A DNA stretch of 64,000 bases from Carettochelys insculpta (lineage: Eukaryota; Chordata; Testudines; Carettochelyidae). The position numbers and the translations under genes were made by a program. Positions 35,691 through 47,964 of this stretch are shown here, piece after piece; the first letter of the stretch is position 1, and every line of letters begins with the position of its first letter. Where the stretch lies: assembly GCF_033958435.1 (NCBI RefSeq), contig NC_134138.1:25760598-25824597 (forward strand). Direction: 5' to 3'. The notes below the pieces were generated by a model. That model did not search any database, was not told the DNA's origin, and worked only from the letters and a program-made list of their open reading frames with translations.

Positions 35691-36187
35691 CATATCCCTC
35701 AGTTCCTAGGCTTAGGGAATAGCCAGGCAGCTCTGCATGGTGCATGCTGTCTTCGTGCACAGGCACTACCTCCGCTGCTCCCTGGCCAGTTGGAGCTGTG
35801 GAGCCTCTTTGGACACACCTGCACCTCAGAACCAGAGGGATATGATGCCACTTCCAGAAGCCATGCAGAGCAACACAGGGAGCTTGCTAGCCCTGCCAGC
35901 TAGACTTTTAATGGCAATGCTGATTGGAACCACCAAGGTACCTTTTTGACTGAATGTTCCAGTTGTAAACTGGAGACCTGTCAGTCCCATCTATCAGAGA
36001 GAAGTGTCCCCCCACCCCACCGTCACCACCACTTCCCTCAGGAAGAGGCCTTCAGGCATTTGTTAAGAGGCAAAATCTTGTTTCTCCTCCACCCTTTCTT
36101 CAGAAGCTGCAAGATCCTTTCTTTTCCCTGGCCTACCCTCAGGTGAGTTGTTTTGCTCCCTTTTTCCTCCTCACCCAGTCTGTTTAG
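35691..36187. other. Gene-free stretch, nothing recognised
   Basis: Nothing recognised by eye. Confidence 0.3.
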
Positions 36188-36195
36188 CTATTTCA

Positions 36196-36414
36196 ATCTC
36201 AGAGGGGTAACCGTGTTAGTCTGTCACTTCACAAATAACAAGCAGTCCTGTAGCACCTAGGAGACTAACATGAGCTTTTGTGGCTAAGACCCACTTCTTC
36301 AGACTCAGTCTCTATTTGTCTACTCCAATCATCTGAAGAAGTGGGGCTTACCCACGAAAGCTCATGACCTAATACATTTGTTAGTCTCTAAGGTGCTACA
36401 GGACTGTTTGCCAT
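36196..36414. mobile_element. Foldback element with 8-bp target duplication
   Basis: atctcagaggggtaaccgtg and aagacccacttcttcagact form the left arm, and catctgaagaagtggggctt to ggtgctacaggactgtttg the right arm. The 8-mer ctatttca occurs immediately outside at 36188-36195 and 36415-36422. Confidence 0.8.
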
Positions 36415-36422
36415 CTATTTCA

Positions 36423-36949
36423 GGTGTGGCAAGACAGACTGAGCTCAGAGCAGCTCTTTAACCCCTTCTTGCCCAGCATGCAGTGGACATACCCCATCAC
36501 AGAGATATGTACTGATGGTTTTAAAAGGATGGTAACTCACAGGTTTTCAGGAACACCATGGGAAAATGGACTAAAAGCATGGGAGTTGATGTTTAGCAGC
36601 TACCGACCAACACACCCAGATTTCTCTTTATTATTACCCATGTGGGCGGCTGGATCACTTAAGCCTGGAAAGTCTGAGGGCCAAAAGTTTACTAAAGAAT
36701 CTTGCCCCCACCAGCTAGTACTCTTCCTGTTCATATTGTCCAACAGTAACAATCACATAGATAACAGGTATGGTAGGGGGGTGGCCACTGATATTTTTTA
36801 CTTAGACCAAAAAACCAAATCTGGAATATTTTGATTTGGAAATGCTGCTACCATGCCTCATGCTCACAGTCCCTTCCAAAGACCATCTTCCCCGGGTAGA
36901 CTGCATGCCCTATGAAGCACGGCAGTCTTCCCTCTTGGTGAAGGGGCAG
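36423..36949. other. Gene-free stretch with a 136-codon open frame
   Basis: A + strand frame (36424-36834) starts at the foldback boundary and shows no domain, codon bias or splice context that I recognise. It is treated as chance. Confidence 0.3.
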
Positions 36950-37074
36950 TGTTAGGAATCTGGGGCAAATAGGTTAAAAAAAAGTGGGGGATGGTGCTTG
37001 GCCCTGCCAAGAGGGGAGGAGACTGGACTCAATGACCTTCCAAGGTCTCTTCCAGTTCTATGAGATGTGCATCT
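36950..37074 (+). mobile_element. 3' part of a tRNA-SINE with CR1-like tail
   Basis: ggaatctggggcaaatagg, gatggtgcttggccctgcca, ggactcaatgaccttccaag and gtctcttccagttctatgag match the 3' half of the fuller copy at 37909. The tRNA head is missing. Confidence 0.75.
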
Positions 37075-37908
37075 CCATCTTTGGAGTCCCTGGCTGTGGT
37101 GCCTCATGGGAGATGTAGTCTGTTGAAGAGCCAGGCTCAGAGAGAGGAAAATGGGACATGATGCATTCATACTGTGAGGCACTTTGGCACGGAGTCAAAA
37201 TATCTCAACTCTTGGTTAAAAAAAGAAAACAGTTCATTTTTCCAGTGAAAATTTTAAAAATCCACAGAAAATGGACACTTTTGGTTAAAATAATTTATTC
37301 AGTCAAAAATCCACTTTTTCACTGGAAAAAGCAGTTTCAGTGGAAGATTTTCACCCATCCCTATTATAAACCAATAAGAATGTCTTTTTTAAAACATTTG
37401 CTGATTATAAAAACACTTAAAACAACTCCGGATTACAACTGGCAGAGACTACGCTATACCCAGCTGTGCCTCACTGTCCTCCCCTGCTCTCTTCCTGCCT
37501 CGGAAACAAGGGGGATATTTTGGGAATATTATTTTAAATAGCTCCAGCTATCCAGTTTCATTTCATATGGTGATTCTGAAATGTGGTGTGAGCTGAATTG
37601 GCAAAGACTGAAATGTGGGCTACTGTGTGATAAGTTGAAAGGCCATGCCAAGAAGACAATTCCTTTTCTTCTCAGATTCAGACTGAGCCAGACCACTTTG
37701 TGTTTCACCATCAAGACTGCACAGTTGCCATGGGCTCGCCTTGACCTCCCTCTGAAAGCTATCTCAGCACTACACTGCAATAGCCTACTTTTTTTAAAAG
37801 TGAGTGGGAAGGGATAATTGTTACTTTTTTAAGGGAACTGTTGTCCTTCTAAATGTATGTAGTGACGTCCAGATTTTACAGGCATAGGTGATTGAGTTCA
37901 TGTCATGT
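37075..37908. other. Gene-free stretch, nothing recognised
   Basis: Nothing recognised by eye. Confidence 0.3.
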
Positions 37909-38095
37909 GGGAAGGGAGAGCTCAGGGGTTTGAGCATTGGCCTACTAAACCCAGAGTTAGGAGCTCAATCCTTGAGGTGGCCATTTAGGGATGGGGGGCA
38001 AATAGATTAAAAAAAAGAAAGATGGTTGGTCCTACCAAGAGGGCAGAGGACTGGACTTGATGACCTCCTAAGGTCCCTTCTAGCTCTATGAAATG
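37909..38095 (+). mobile_element. tRNA-derived SINE with CR1-like 3' tail
   Basis: The head carries an A-box (agctcaggggtttgag at 37919-37934) and a B-box (gagctcaatcc at 37961-37971), the internal polymerase III promoter. The body is gtggccatttagggatgggg, and the tail ggactggacttgatgacctc to tcccttctagctctatgaa resembles the CR1 3' end. A shared tail is how such SINEs are thought to borrow the LINE machinery. Confidence 0.85.
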
Positions 38096-38655
38096 CATAT
38101 CGCCATATATTATATCACATCTGCACTAGAGGGAAAACCACAGCACAATAACTGTCAGCATAACCGAATTGTGTAGGAGCAGACGCCAGCAAGAGAAGGA
38201 ATTTAACCATTTCTATAGGAACTCTAATAGTAGAATCATTCTTCTGCCAACCTACCTGCATCCACATAAGGGATTAGGTCAGCATACCTACTGTGGTGAG
38301 AGAATTGGATTTGTCTGAGCACCAAAAATGGGTCAACCCACAATTTAAAAGTAGGCCAAATCCTGAAGACCTTTGTCAAGGCCCAATTGTGTTGACCATG
38401 AGATCCGTATGTCTGGGGACCATACACTGGCAAATCTCTTTCCCATGCAGAAGAAGAGCTCAGACTGTTTTTCAGCTCCCCTCACCAACTCCCCCAAACT
38501 CCACAGAGGACTCCTTGTGCTTTTCTGGAAAGGGAGAAAAGTGGGGAAGGGGCAATTTTTGGGCAATGAGGGGGATAAGGGTGAAGATGAAGAACAGTGG
38601 TTGGACCAGGTGAGAGGAACATGCATCATCCACTCACAGGTCCATAGAAATTTTG
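38096..38655. other. Gene-free stretch, possible decayed TIR element at 38.1-38.3 kb
   Basis: cacatctgcactagagggaa near 38107 resembles a TIR-element start, but no right end is clear. Confidence 0.25.
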
Positions 38656-38663
38656 CTGGAATT

Positions 38664-38761
38664 TAGGGATGTTAAAATGGTTAACCAGCTGCATCGATCC
38701 AGTGTGGCTAGCCACTGAAAGAGTTCAACAGCAAGGGTTGGTTAACCACTTAACATCCCTA
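38664..38761. mobile_element. 98-bp hAT-like MITE with 8-bp target duplication
   Basis: The ends tagggatgttaaaatggttaa and ggttaaccacttaacatccc are inverted copies. The flanks ctggaatt (38656-38663) and ctggaact (38762-38769) agree at 7 of 8 bases. Confidence 0.8.
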
Positions 38762-38769
38762 CTGGAACT

Positions 38770-40083
38770 ATAATCGAGCCTCTGTCTGTGTTACATTCCC
38801 TCCCCCCCCAACTTCCCCATGATTTACAAATCTTGCAATATTCTCACTCTAATTCCTGCTAATGGAACTGCTGATGTCACACCATTTCAATATGTGATGA
38901 ACAGAGCTAGAAACGGACAGAGAATTCAGTGTTTACCTCAGATAATGTTTGGTCAGGGGATCAGCTCTCAGGACAACTCAGGGAAAGGGGTTCAAAGATG
39001 CTGAAATCGTGCTGGCTGGTCTCCTGAATCTTTGGCCCAAAATGTCAGAAATTTGTCTCAAACCTTGCATGAGTCCCAGCATCCTGGAGCATCTAATGGG
39101 CTTAGCTGTTCTTTTGGGGTCAGTCACTCTTGCAAGATTTCAGCTGGGCTGAAATGAGAGCCAAGGGCTGGACTTGGCCTGGCTTTGTATGGTACCAATT
39201 GCATAAGACTGTGCTGGAGTCTGGGGATTACAATTCAAACAGACCCTCACTCCCACCACCTACATTCAAAGTTGTTTCCAGTTTGGGCCTTTTTTCTTAC
39301 TGAGACCAAAGATGCTATTTGTACGTTCACAATAAGGTAAGAATACTCATTCCAAAACTTTTACAACATTATTTTTGGGGAGAAAATTATACATTTTGAT
39401 GCAAATGATACATAGGCTTCTGCCAACAATGGTGGGGTTTGAGGGATGCATTATTTTAGTAACCTAATATATTAGGAATAGAAGCTCTAACATTCATACA
39501 CCAAGGTTAAAATATGAAGGTTAAAACTGTTTCAGCGAAGCCTACCCAGCTACGGGGTTACAAAGCTAAGTTACAGTGCACAGACACAGGAGAAGATGTT
39601 TGAGTAGAACTGCAGTGCAGGCCAGTTCAGAGCATGCTGGTGTTTATGATGTCTCTTTGCTGTTACTAAGGGTTCAGGAGCTTACTAATTCAGCTGTTCA
39701 ATCAGCTGTGATCTATTCATGGTTTCATAATTCTCATATGTTACAAACGGTAACTTAGGCAAGAGTTATTTTCCACAAACACATGTGATAGGACTTCAGT
39801 GAGGCCTCATCTGTCTGTCTCTGTCACCCACTCCAAAGCTCAGTGATGACCTTGTCAGAACAGACTTTTTTTACTTTCCAGTTACACAAGTTCACTGGTC
39901 TGTTTTTCTGCAATTAATCTCCGTTGGTTAGCAGTCACTGAGTCTACAAACTGCACTGACTCTGACTAGCATATGCATTTACACTAGCGAGGGTCATGCT
40001 GCAGAGCAATAGATCACCATCTTTCCTCCTCTGTGTTCTCCCCTGTGTCTTTCCTCCCCTGTGTTCTATATTGCATACTGATA
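38770..40083. other. Gene-free stretch, nothing recognised
   Basis: Nothing recognised by eye. Confidence 0.3.
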
Positions 40084-40091
40084 GTGGTCAC

Positions 40092-40292
40092 CAGTGTTCC
40101 CTGTAAGCTGTGCACATGTGTGGCTGCTTGTGAGAAATCGAATTCCATCCAGCTGATTAGAACAGTGCCCACAGCTAGGTTTTTGTTTCCAGCATTGGTG
40201 CTCGTTCACACATGCCTCAGTGCACATTACAATTATTCCACACATGGATTGAAAAATCGTCAAATGGATGGAAAAGATTAGAGGGAACATTG
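40092..40292. mobile_element. hAT-like MITE with 8-bp target duplication
   Basis: The left end cagtgttccctgtaagctgt and the right end gattagagggaacattg are inverted hAT-type ends. The flanks gtggtcac (40084-40091) and gcggtcac (40293-40300) agree at 7 of 8 bases. Inner words cacacatggattgaaaaatc fit a known turtle MITE from memory. Confidence 0.8.
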
Positions 40293-40300
40293 GCGGTCAC

Positions 40301-41088
40301 CATGTAAGAATCAATGTGTTCTGCACAGGTCAAGCTGAAACAACACCATTTCCCCTCCAGAAATTAGAATAGGAAATAACTTTGATATTGATTGGTAAAT
40401 GCTGCCTTTTGAATGGCCGTCCAATCTGAACATGGATACCGCAGCACTGGCCACATCTGGAGACAGATGGGCCATTAGTCCAGTCCAGTCCACTTGTTCC
40501 TGTATGACTCAGAGCCAACACACATCAGCAGTAATCTTCACTGCTGTGGTGCTTCAAGCTGTGCTGTCCCCTCAGGCCATGCATTGCAAGCTAAGGGAAC
40601 CAACCCTCCTCCCACTGACAGCAATGGAGACAGCACTGTGATTTTCCATTGGACATGTACGGCTCCACTGAATACATCCATGAGTCCACTTATATCTCCT
40701 CTAAGGTGCAATGCTGTTTGGCAAAGGTCTGATGGAACAAACTGGAAGAACCTTCAAATTAACCAAACACGTTTGAGAATTCTATTGCTTTAAGGACTGA
40801 AGATATAGCTCCATATTGGCTCCATGGTGACAGAATACTTTGTTCTGAAAAGAGGCAACAAACACAGTTCCTGCACCAAGAAACTTTGAATCTAAGGAGA
40901 AGCCAAAACATACTGAAAAGCTATGGAACGGTACGTACCCTTCACTAACCCTGAAGGAGTAAATGGAGGCCAGAAGTGCCAATTAATCTTTTAGACTGCA
41001 AGATGTGGGAATTAAGACTGAGGGACAAGTCCTAATTATGGGAAGTTCACCTGTGCAGGAATAGCTTCGGTAAAGCCAGGCACCTGAA
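40301..41088. other. Gene-free stretch, nothing recognised
   Basis: Nothing recognised by eye. Confidence 0.3.
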
Positions 41089-41096
41089 AGTCAAAT

Positions 41097-41309
41097 ATCA
41101 GAGAGGTAGCTGAGTTAGTCTGTATCTTCAAAAACAAGAAGTCCTGTGGCACCTTATAGACTAATAGAGATTTTGGAGCATAAGCTTTTGTGGGCAAAGA
41201 CCCGCTTCGTCAGATGCATCTGACGAAGCGGGTCGTTTCCCATGAAAGCTTATGCTCCAAAATTTCTGTTAGTCTATAAGGTACCACAGGACTTCTTGTT
41301 GTTTCTGGT
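41097..41309. mobile_element. Foldback element with 8-bp target duplication
   Basis: The left arm runs from gaggtagctgagttagtctg to aagacccgcttcgtcagatg and the right arm from catctgacgaagcgggtc to ccacaggacttcttgttgtt, meeting at the perfect palindrome cagatgcatctg (41212-41223). The 8-mer agtcaaat flanks it at 41089-41096 and 41310-41317. Confidence 0.85.
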
Positions 41310-41317
41310 AGTCAAAT

Positions 41318-42369
41318 GTGATGAAGGGGAAATGTCTGCTGCACTATTGGAAAGGGAGGTGTGTTGAGGGCTATGGAAATTAGTCTGCAGTTACTTGCTG
41401 GGCAGAGGATGTTTGGGCTTGCAAACTCAGCATGAGGAGCTAGGAGGAAAGGCTCAGGCAAAGAGCAGTGGGATCCAGGGTGATGCAGACTTGGGTGTTA
41501 AGTAGGGTGTCCCTGAGCTGGAAGATGAAGTAGACCCAGATGTGCCTCTGTTCCTCTGGCAGCCAGTGGGAAAGTGGTACCCCAGGGTTAGTGAATGAGC
41601 AGAGTGTCTAAGATTGCTGGTAAGGCAAGACTTTGATCCCCTGAAACAAGCAAACATGCAAAATGACCTGTCCAGATGGCCAAGTCTCTGAGAGGGAGCA
41701 CCCTGAGCTGCAGAGAGCAAGTGGCAACAGGACACAAAGCCAACAACAGACGGGAACCTTGAGACTGGAAAAAGCTAATCCCCAAAGCGGCTGGGAAGAG
41801 AGGCCACCTCCTAGGAGTAGGCCTCCTTCCCCCCACCGATTTCAAGCAGGTCTTGCGGTTGTTTGGGTAAATGAGTGAGTGGCTGTATTTTAATCCTGAA
41901 TGGGCTTGCCCTGCAAGAAAGGAGAGAGCACATCTCCACTCACACCCCAGACAGCAGGGCAGGTAGACTTTTTTTTTTAATCTTTAAATAGATGATTGGT
42001 GGTAGCTGGCAACAGAGCAGCGAGCAACTGCTCAGAGAGTTCAAAGGCTGTTAATTCAGAACAGCTACCTCCAAAAGACAATCTGTTCTAGCGATGCAGG
42101 TGGCCTGTTTTCAGTTTAATCTGAATTATGAGTCCATGGGGCTCACTGAACTACTCTGAACTCTGCAGCCTGAAATCTATGACATGAAAGCAGGGCTAAA
42201 TTACATTTCCACCCACCCAAAGCCCCTTTTACAGTGCCAGGGAAGCATAAAGGGGCCTTAGTGTAACTGAAAATTCAAACCTTTGTGCCTCAACTTCTGG
42301 GAAAGGAACTTTGAACACTGCCACAAAAAAATGTTTCTGTGGCCTGGCCAAACTGTGGGATGAACACTA
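41318..42369. other. Gene-free stretch, nothing recognised
   Basis: Nothing recognised by eye. Confidence 0.3.
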
Positions 42370-42781
42370 TGGGTGCACCTACACTTGCATTCCCCTGTCA
42401 AACAAGGTATGCAAATGAGGTAAATCAAAAATGCAAATGAGGTATAAATTGCATATTTGGTGCCTCATTTGCATATTCTGATTTCAACAGAGCTTCTTTC
42501 AAAAGAAGAAAGCCAGTGTAGATGCTGCTCTTTCGTAAGTAAACCGCATCTTCGAAAGAATCTTTCTTCCCATTAAATAAAGGGAAGAAGGATTCTTTCG
42601 AAGATGGGTTTACTTTTGAAAGAGCAGCATCTACACCGGCTTTCTTCTTTAGAAAGAAGCTCTTTCGAAATCAGAATACGTAAATGAGGTGCCAGATATG
42701 CAAATTTATACCTCATTTGCATTTTGATTTACCTTATTTGCATACCTCTTTCAAAAGAAAATGCAAGTGTAGATCCACCCA
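42370..42781. mobile_element. Palindromic TIR element, best-preserved copy
   Basis: The ends tgggtgcacctacacttgca and tgcaagtgtagatccaccca are inverted copies. Each arm carries two or more atgcaaatgag words, gcctcatttgcatattct-type text and aaaccgcatcttcgaaag, and the arms meet at attaaataaag near 42575. It is non-coding. The target duplication is not clear. Confidence 0.88.
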
Positions 42782-43603
42782 ATGCATGGTGTTCTGTAAT
42801 TGCAAAAGCAGTGGGAGACAGCAGACATGATCACTCAGAACAAAACAAAAAAAAGCACCTTTTTTCCCTTTAAATGGTGTTTTAAACAGTTTAAAACAGC
42901 TTAAACAGCTTTAAACAGTATTTTAAACATGCTTAAATCTTTGTTAGTAAATACAGTTAGCGCTGACATTACCTTTCTCATATACATGGGGCAAATCACA
43001 CCCGAGCGAGAGGCAACTATATGTTAGCAGGATCTGAATGCACGTTTCTCCAACAGCTAGCTGTAAAGGTGGAGAGATCCTAGGAGTGTTTATGTAAATA
43101 ATTTACTCCTGCTTTGTTTAGATTCGTAAGGTATTCTGCAGATGGAGTGACATTTTGCTCATTATAATCAATTTCTGACCCAATGCCAACTAGGGTTGTA
43201 TCAAATGCAGGGATAGCTAATATATGGTTAGCAATGTTTGTAATTATTGTGGAAATACAGAAAGTAGAACTGTGGCAAGTCTGTTCCAAAGGAAAGGGCT
43301 CACAGTTTGCAGAAACAACCTTGTTACCCGGAGCTTGACTTTCAGTGCTTTGAGCATAAAAAGCGTTAGGGTAAATTATTCTGCTTAGGAGATTGTATAA
43401 CCTTTCCCTGACAGATTGCCTGGACTGGTTTGACCTGTCCCTCTTCTGCACACTGCTCGAAAAATAGAGCTAGATACACTTCATTAGAAGCCACTTATGG
43501 TAATTGTGGTAGAGCTCTGTGTTTTCTATCCTGCTAAACCCTGTAATTGAAAGGGAGGTTTTAATAAGTTAAAATCATCAGAAACTGAACTAACTTGAGA
43601 GTA
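42782..43603. other. Gene-free stretch with a ttaaacag cluster
   Basis: Around 42880-42930 short tttaaacag words repeat five or six times. Nothing else is recognised. The 123-codon - strand frame at 43080 shows no domain. Confidence 0.3.
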
Positions 43604-43852
43604 AGGGTTTGTTTTCACTACATGGCAGATCAATGCTGCATAGATCCACTGGTGGTCAATTTACTGTGTTTGCTTAGATGGGATAAATTGACCTTTGAGT
43701 GCTCCCCTGTCAATGCTGGTACTCCACCAGGATGAGAAGAGGAGCCAGGATCAACAGGAGACCAGCGTCCGCCAACCTCAGCACATAGAAGACACCACAG
43801 TAAGTATGTTGACAGGTAAGACTGACTGGGGTGTAGTGTAGACTAGGACTCA
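43604..43852. mobile_element. Probable TIR element
   Basis: The left end gggtttgttttcactacatg and the right end gtgtagtgtagactagg are imperfect inverted copies. The interior atcaatgctgcatagatcca and ggtcaatttac resembles the 26172 element. Confidence 0.45.
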
Positions 43853-45769
43853 GTGCAGAGGTCACAGCTGAGATATGGATGGTCACTGATTCCCTGAAGC
43901 GTGACAGCAGAGAGGCACAATGAGCAGACAGCAGCGCAGCAGCAGATAGCAGTGGGCAGGTGGATGGTGAGGAGACAGCAGAGCAAGTAAGACGCCTCAC
44001 TACCTTCTCCCACCCAGGGCTGGAGCTGGACTCCCCAGATGCACCTCTGAACTCTGGGTCCCCACTGACCAAGGGCAGCAGCTTGTGAGTGGGTCTCAGG
44101 GAAGGGTCAGGCATGTGAAGGGACATTGAGGTAGCTGTAATTAAGACCTGAGGGGAAAGGATGGTGCTTAATCTCCTTGAGGTGAGACTTTTACTCATGG
44201 TTTATGTTTATGAACCCTTTTTGTGGTGGATTCCCAAGTTAATGCCGTTACTTCCCTCTTTTTCAATAAAAGTTTATTTTCTTCACTCAGACTCTGTGCT
44301 TGTGAGTGAGGAAGTATTGCCTCCTGGAGGCATCCAGAGTGGTTACTGGGAGATTGCTTGAGGTGGTTCTGTGTTGGGTGGATGAAAAGGCACCCCCAGA
44401 TATTGAACCCAGCCGTGACTGGAGCTGAGTCCACCTGGCAGACGGATTACATATATAACTCTGTTCTGCACCCCTCACAGCTGAAACATGCTGCCCCTAC
44501 TGCTGCAGTTCCTAGCTCTGGGCTGTTGATACACATCCTGCTCTAAGCAGTCTCACTCTAGGGACTCTAAACTGAAGCTGCTCTGAGACTACCTTTAAGA
44601 ATGGGGTTCCCCAGCATGGAGGGAACCAGAAGATAATAGGGCCTGAGCCCTTTCCATGGTAACCTCTGCAGGGCTGCTGGGGAGGTTTAATATACAAGTC
44701 AATAGCCTGAGCCATGCAATAAATGTGACACCTCAGTAAACTTTTTCCAGTTCTCTGCAAACCCATTGGATTCCAGGGAAACTCAACAGCTTTTAGACCA
44801 CAGCCATGTTTTCACCCAGACTGAGGGATTCAGGAGGCTTCATTTGCTCCATGATTGTGCAGTAATGAATTTGTTACTGAGACCATGTAGCAACAATGCA
44901 ACACACAGGAGAACTGGGAGGACATTGATCTTTACTCCTAATGTGACTCGTCTGTCCTGGGTTAGGGCTGCAAAGAATAATAACATATGGCAGAGTTCAT
45001 TAATCACTGACTCTGGCAGTTCCTACTACAAACAAGAGCTGCTCTGATTTTTCTCTGTAATGTATGGAGCATTGCACACCTGGAAGCCACCAAAGGGCAG
45101 TCAGAAAGACAAGACTGTCCATTGTGCAATTTTGTCCACACGAAGCAAAGGGAAGACACATACGGCTGGAGGAAAGCTCTCGTCACTGAACCACATGGCC
45201 CTCGTTACCGAGGCAAGACCTAGCAGGGCTGAGACAAAGCAGAGACCACCCACACAGATCGGTATATGATGTACTGTAAGGGAGAGATTCATCAGGAAAA
45301 TACCATGTTATTTGGAATGAAAAGATGGACGCTCTACTGACCCAAGATTACAATCCAGAACATCTTGATGGCTTTGAGGTCAAGGCCACATATGGAAAGA
45401 CGGTTTCAAAGCCAAGAGAAGGAGTTGGACTGAGTCTCAAGCACTGTAATGGCCTTTATAAAATAACAGGACTGAAATGCTGAATTGTCAGATCACTGCT
45501 AAAGCCTGAAATTGAAGGGGAGGTTTTAATAAGTTTTCTGGAGAGCTGAATCCAAGGAATCATGAAAATGAAAGTTGTCCTGAATCTTCCACCTTTTGCC
45601 AGACTCCCCCCCCTGCACAACATTCAAAAATCATGAGTCAGATTTTAAACAGTTATGAGATTGGCTTAAAAATCCTGAGATTTAAAACAAATACATTTGG
45701 GGTTCTGGTTTATTCCCCTTCTGAATTCTGAGCCCCTAGGGTGTGCACAGGTCATGTTTTCTAGCTTTT
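43853..45769. other. Gene-free stretch, nothing recognised
   Basis: Nothing recognised. The 162-codon - strand frame at 43710-44198 is partly in the TIR element and has no domain. Confidence 0.3.
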
Positions 45770-46060
45770 CTCCACAACTCTGAGGGCAAAGGAGGGACTA
45801 GGAGGCAATATCAAAGCCAGCACCCAACATTTCAAAGGGGCCTGGAACTCCAGCCGCTGCCATGGCTGAAGCTTCAGTCCCCTCTGGAATGCCACAGAAT
45901 GATGTGCACCCTTCCACAGGTGACTCAGCGGGAGTGTGGGAGAGGCCCGGTCTGACTGCCCCAAGCCCTGCCCCTCCCACCTTGCCCCCAAGCCTGTGCT
46001 GCCAATAGGCTCTACTGACTTTTTATAACTGAAAGCTGACATGGTCCCCCCCACCTCACA
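45770..46060. repeat. GC-rich dispersed repeat related to 32819-33200
   Basis: It shares ttcaaaggggcctggaact, ggctgaagcttcagtcccct and gagtgtgggag-type words with the 32.8 kb block. It is probably the interior of a hAT-like family. Confidence 0.4.
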
Positions 46061-46199
46061 TTCCACAAGCTAGGCCTTTAGAATAACAGCAAATATTGGT
46101 ACTTCTGTGCTAAAACCACTAGAGTAACTCTACTAGAGTTCGCAACGCTGATTCCCACAGAATATTCTTTGTAGTGACAAGTCACCAGCTGACTCTTAC

Positions 46200-46270
46200 T
46201 TTTGCAGTATCAGAGATGGAACCCAGGGCCTCTAGCTATATCAGAAGAATGCTCTACCATGCTAACGCAA
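46200..46270 (-). mobile_element. tRNA-like SINE head fragment
   Basis: On the - strand, ttagcatggtagagcattct is an A-box-like start and gggttccatctc a B-box-like end, about tRNA length apart. Stems are not preserved, so this is a SINE or tRNA relic and not a working tRNA. Confidence 0.4.
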
Positions 46271-47168
46271 GAAGAATGTCTTGTTGCCATTATTAGTTCA
46301 TGTCCTCAGTGGGCCAACCATTGGAGCATGAAATAAACAAACACTTTAGCAAATCTAATATTGTGTCCTGCAGAGGGCCATGATACATGCACAATTGGTC
46401 ATATACGCAGTAATTGCCAGTACATTCAATCATGCAGAAAATAAAAATGAAAGGCTAATATTTGCTGTAAGAGATAATGACTAAATTATAGTTGCAAAAC
46501 AGTCCAGAGACTTGACCTATAACCATGCTAACAGGCTTTGCTTCTTTCCTTAAATGAGCCCAGTCTCTCAGGCCAAATGGCTGACTCTGCTCAATTGAAG
46601 ATGACCTGAGGGCTATATTCCATTTGAAGCCACAGCACTATTTCTGGCCAAGTTCTGGTGAGCCTTGCAAGCAAAGTATGTACGTTTTAGGGATCCAACT
46701 ATGCTGAAAAGAACTTAGGAAAAGTTGAGTGTTCTACAAACAGTGGAGATCAGAATGCTTTAATAATAATGATCCTAAGTTAATGGTATATTTTACATCC
46801 AGCGCAGTCCCAGAATCACTTACAATCTGATGTACTAACTATATATGAATTGCTGTCCACCAGCAAAAAGCAGCCACCCACGGAATTCAATGATTGAGTA
46901 ACACACAGCAACCCTGCACAACCTTCCCAGATGAATTGGGATGATTGCTGTATCCAACTGAGAGCAGAAATAATTTTTGGATAAGCCAAATATAATGACT
47001 CATGTTGGAAACTGCCCAAGATGCCAAAGTTAACGTTTGCTTCTGAAATGTACGATGGGCGCTTTACCGACCACCTTGGCTTTTAAACATCTGAAAGACA
47101 TCAGTTCTAGTAGCATACTATGTAAGAATACGCTCTAATAGAAGAAGGTGGCAAAGAGTTGGCTATCA
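46271..47168. other. Gene-free stretch, nothing recognised
   Basis: Nothing recognised by eye. Confidence 0.3.
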
Positions 47169-47176
47169 CTCTACAA

Positions 47177-47964
47177 CAGTGTTTCCCAATTTTATTTGGC
47201 CACAGAACACTTAAACTCAAAAGAATTATGCTGAACTCCTAATAACAGTCTTATATAGAGAGCTGAAAAAGTAGACCACAAATAGGTAAGGATAATAATA
47301 AACAAATGCTAAACAAGGTCGTTAGAGCACCATTTAGTTTAATTGCACATATTTAAAAACAAAAATCACCTTTAATGTGTACAAAACATGAAACTCAAAA
47401 ACTAAAATGCATTATATTGGCAGTTTTCAATGTGAAGAATGTTTTTTTCTTCTTTTCTTGACAAATTCTTTTAATATTTGGTTTAATACCAAGAAGTTGA
47501 ATTTACATATCTGGCACGGCATTCAGTCGATTGCTGTGTTTCATTTTTGTTGCTGAGAAATTCGAGAACCCAGTTTTACACACGAATGTGCTGGTGAAGG
47601 GTAACAACTGACGAATTGCACGTCTTGATAAAGCTGAATATTCTTGACATGAAATCACTCCAAAACGATCCATGCTCCCTGAGAGCGAGTATGGGGATTT
47701 ACGGTGGTATACAACAGGCAACCGCACCACTGAGTGACTGTGCGTGCAGCGCTGAATAGTGACATCACCATCCCCACCCTCTGGCTAAGCTGGCATTACA
47801 CAGGGACGCTTATGGCAAACACAGATAAAAACTGTTTTTAATAAAATTCACAAATGCTTATTTTTAAATCATAAAATGTTTTTGGAATGGAATTGTCTTG
47901 TGGAGCCCTTATTTTCACTTCACAGAACCCCGGGGTTCTGTGGAACACCTCTTGGGAAACACTG
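47177..47964 (-). mobile_element. hAT element remnant, internally deleted, with 8-bp target duplication
   Basis: The left end cagtgtttcccaattttatt and the right end ttgggaaacactg are inverted hAT ends. The flanks ctctacaa (47169-47176) and ctctataa (47965-47972) agree at 7 of 8 bases. Unlike the other hAT-like copies in this window, it retains transposase coding sequence on the - strand. Confidence 0.88.
47503..47730 (-). pseudogene. hAT transposase C-terminal fragment
   Basis: The 75-codon frame contains RRAIRQLLPFTSTFVCKTGF followed by SNFSATKMKHSNRLNAVPDM. The pattern of a hydrophobic LPF-TS-x-CE/K-x-GFS segment, an S/A-x-K-x-K-x-R/S-NRL helix, and a following short acidic-hydrophobic end is the hAT dimerisation domain, as in Charlie-type and domesticated ZBED/SCAND3-like proteins. 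The DDE catalytic core is absent, so this is a non-functional remnant of the autonomous parent. Confidence 0.75.

Noticed and set aside
36424..36834. A 136-codon frame that could be an exon
   Set aside because: No family, splice signals or codon pattern supports it, and it starts at the edge of a foldback element.
43710..44198. A 162-codon - strand frame
   Set aside because: Ser/Leu-rich with no domain, and partly inside a probable TIR element.
46200..46270. A functional tRNA gene
   Set aside because: Box-like words are present but the stems do not pair, so it is a SINE or tRNA relic.
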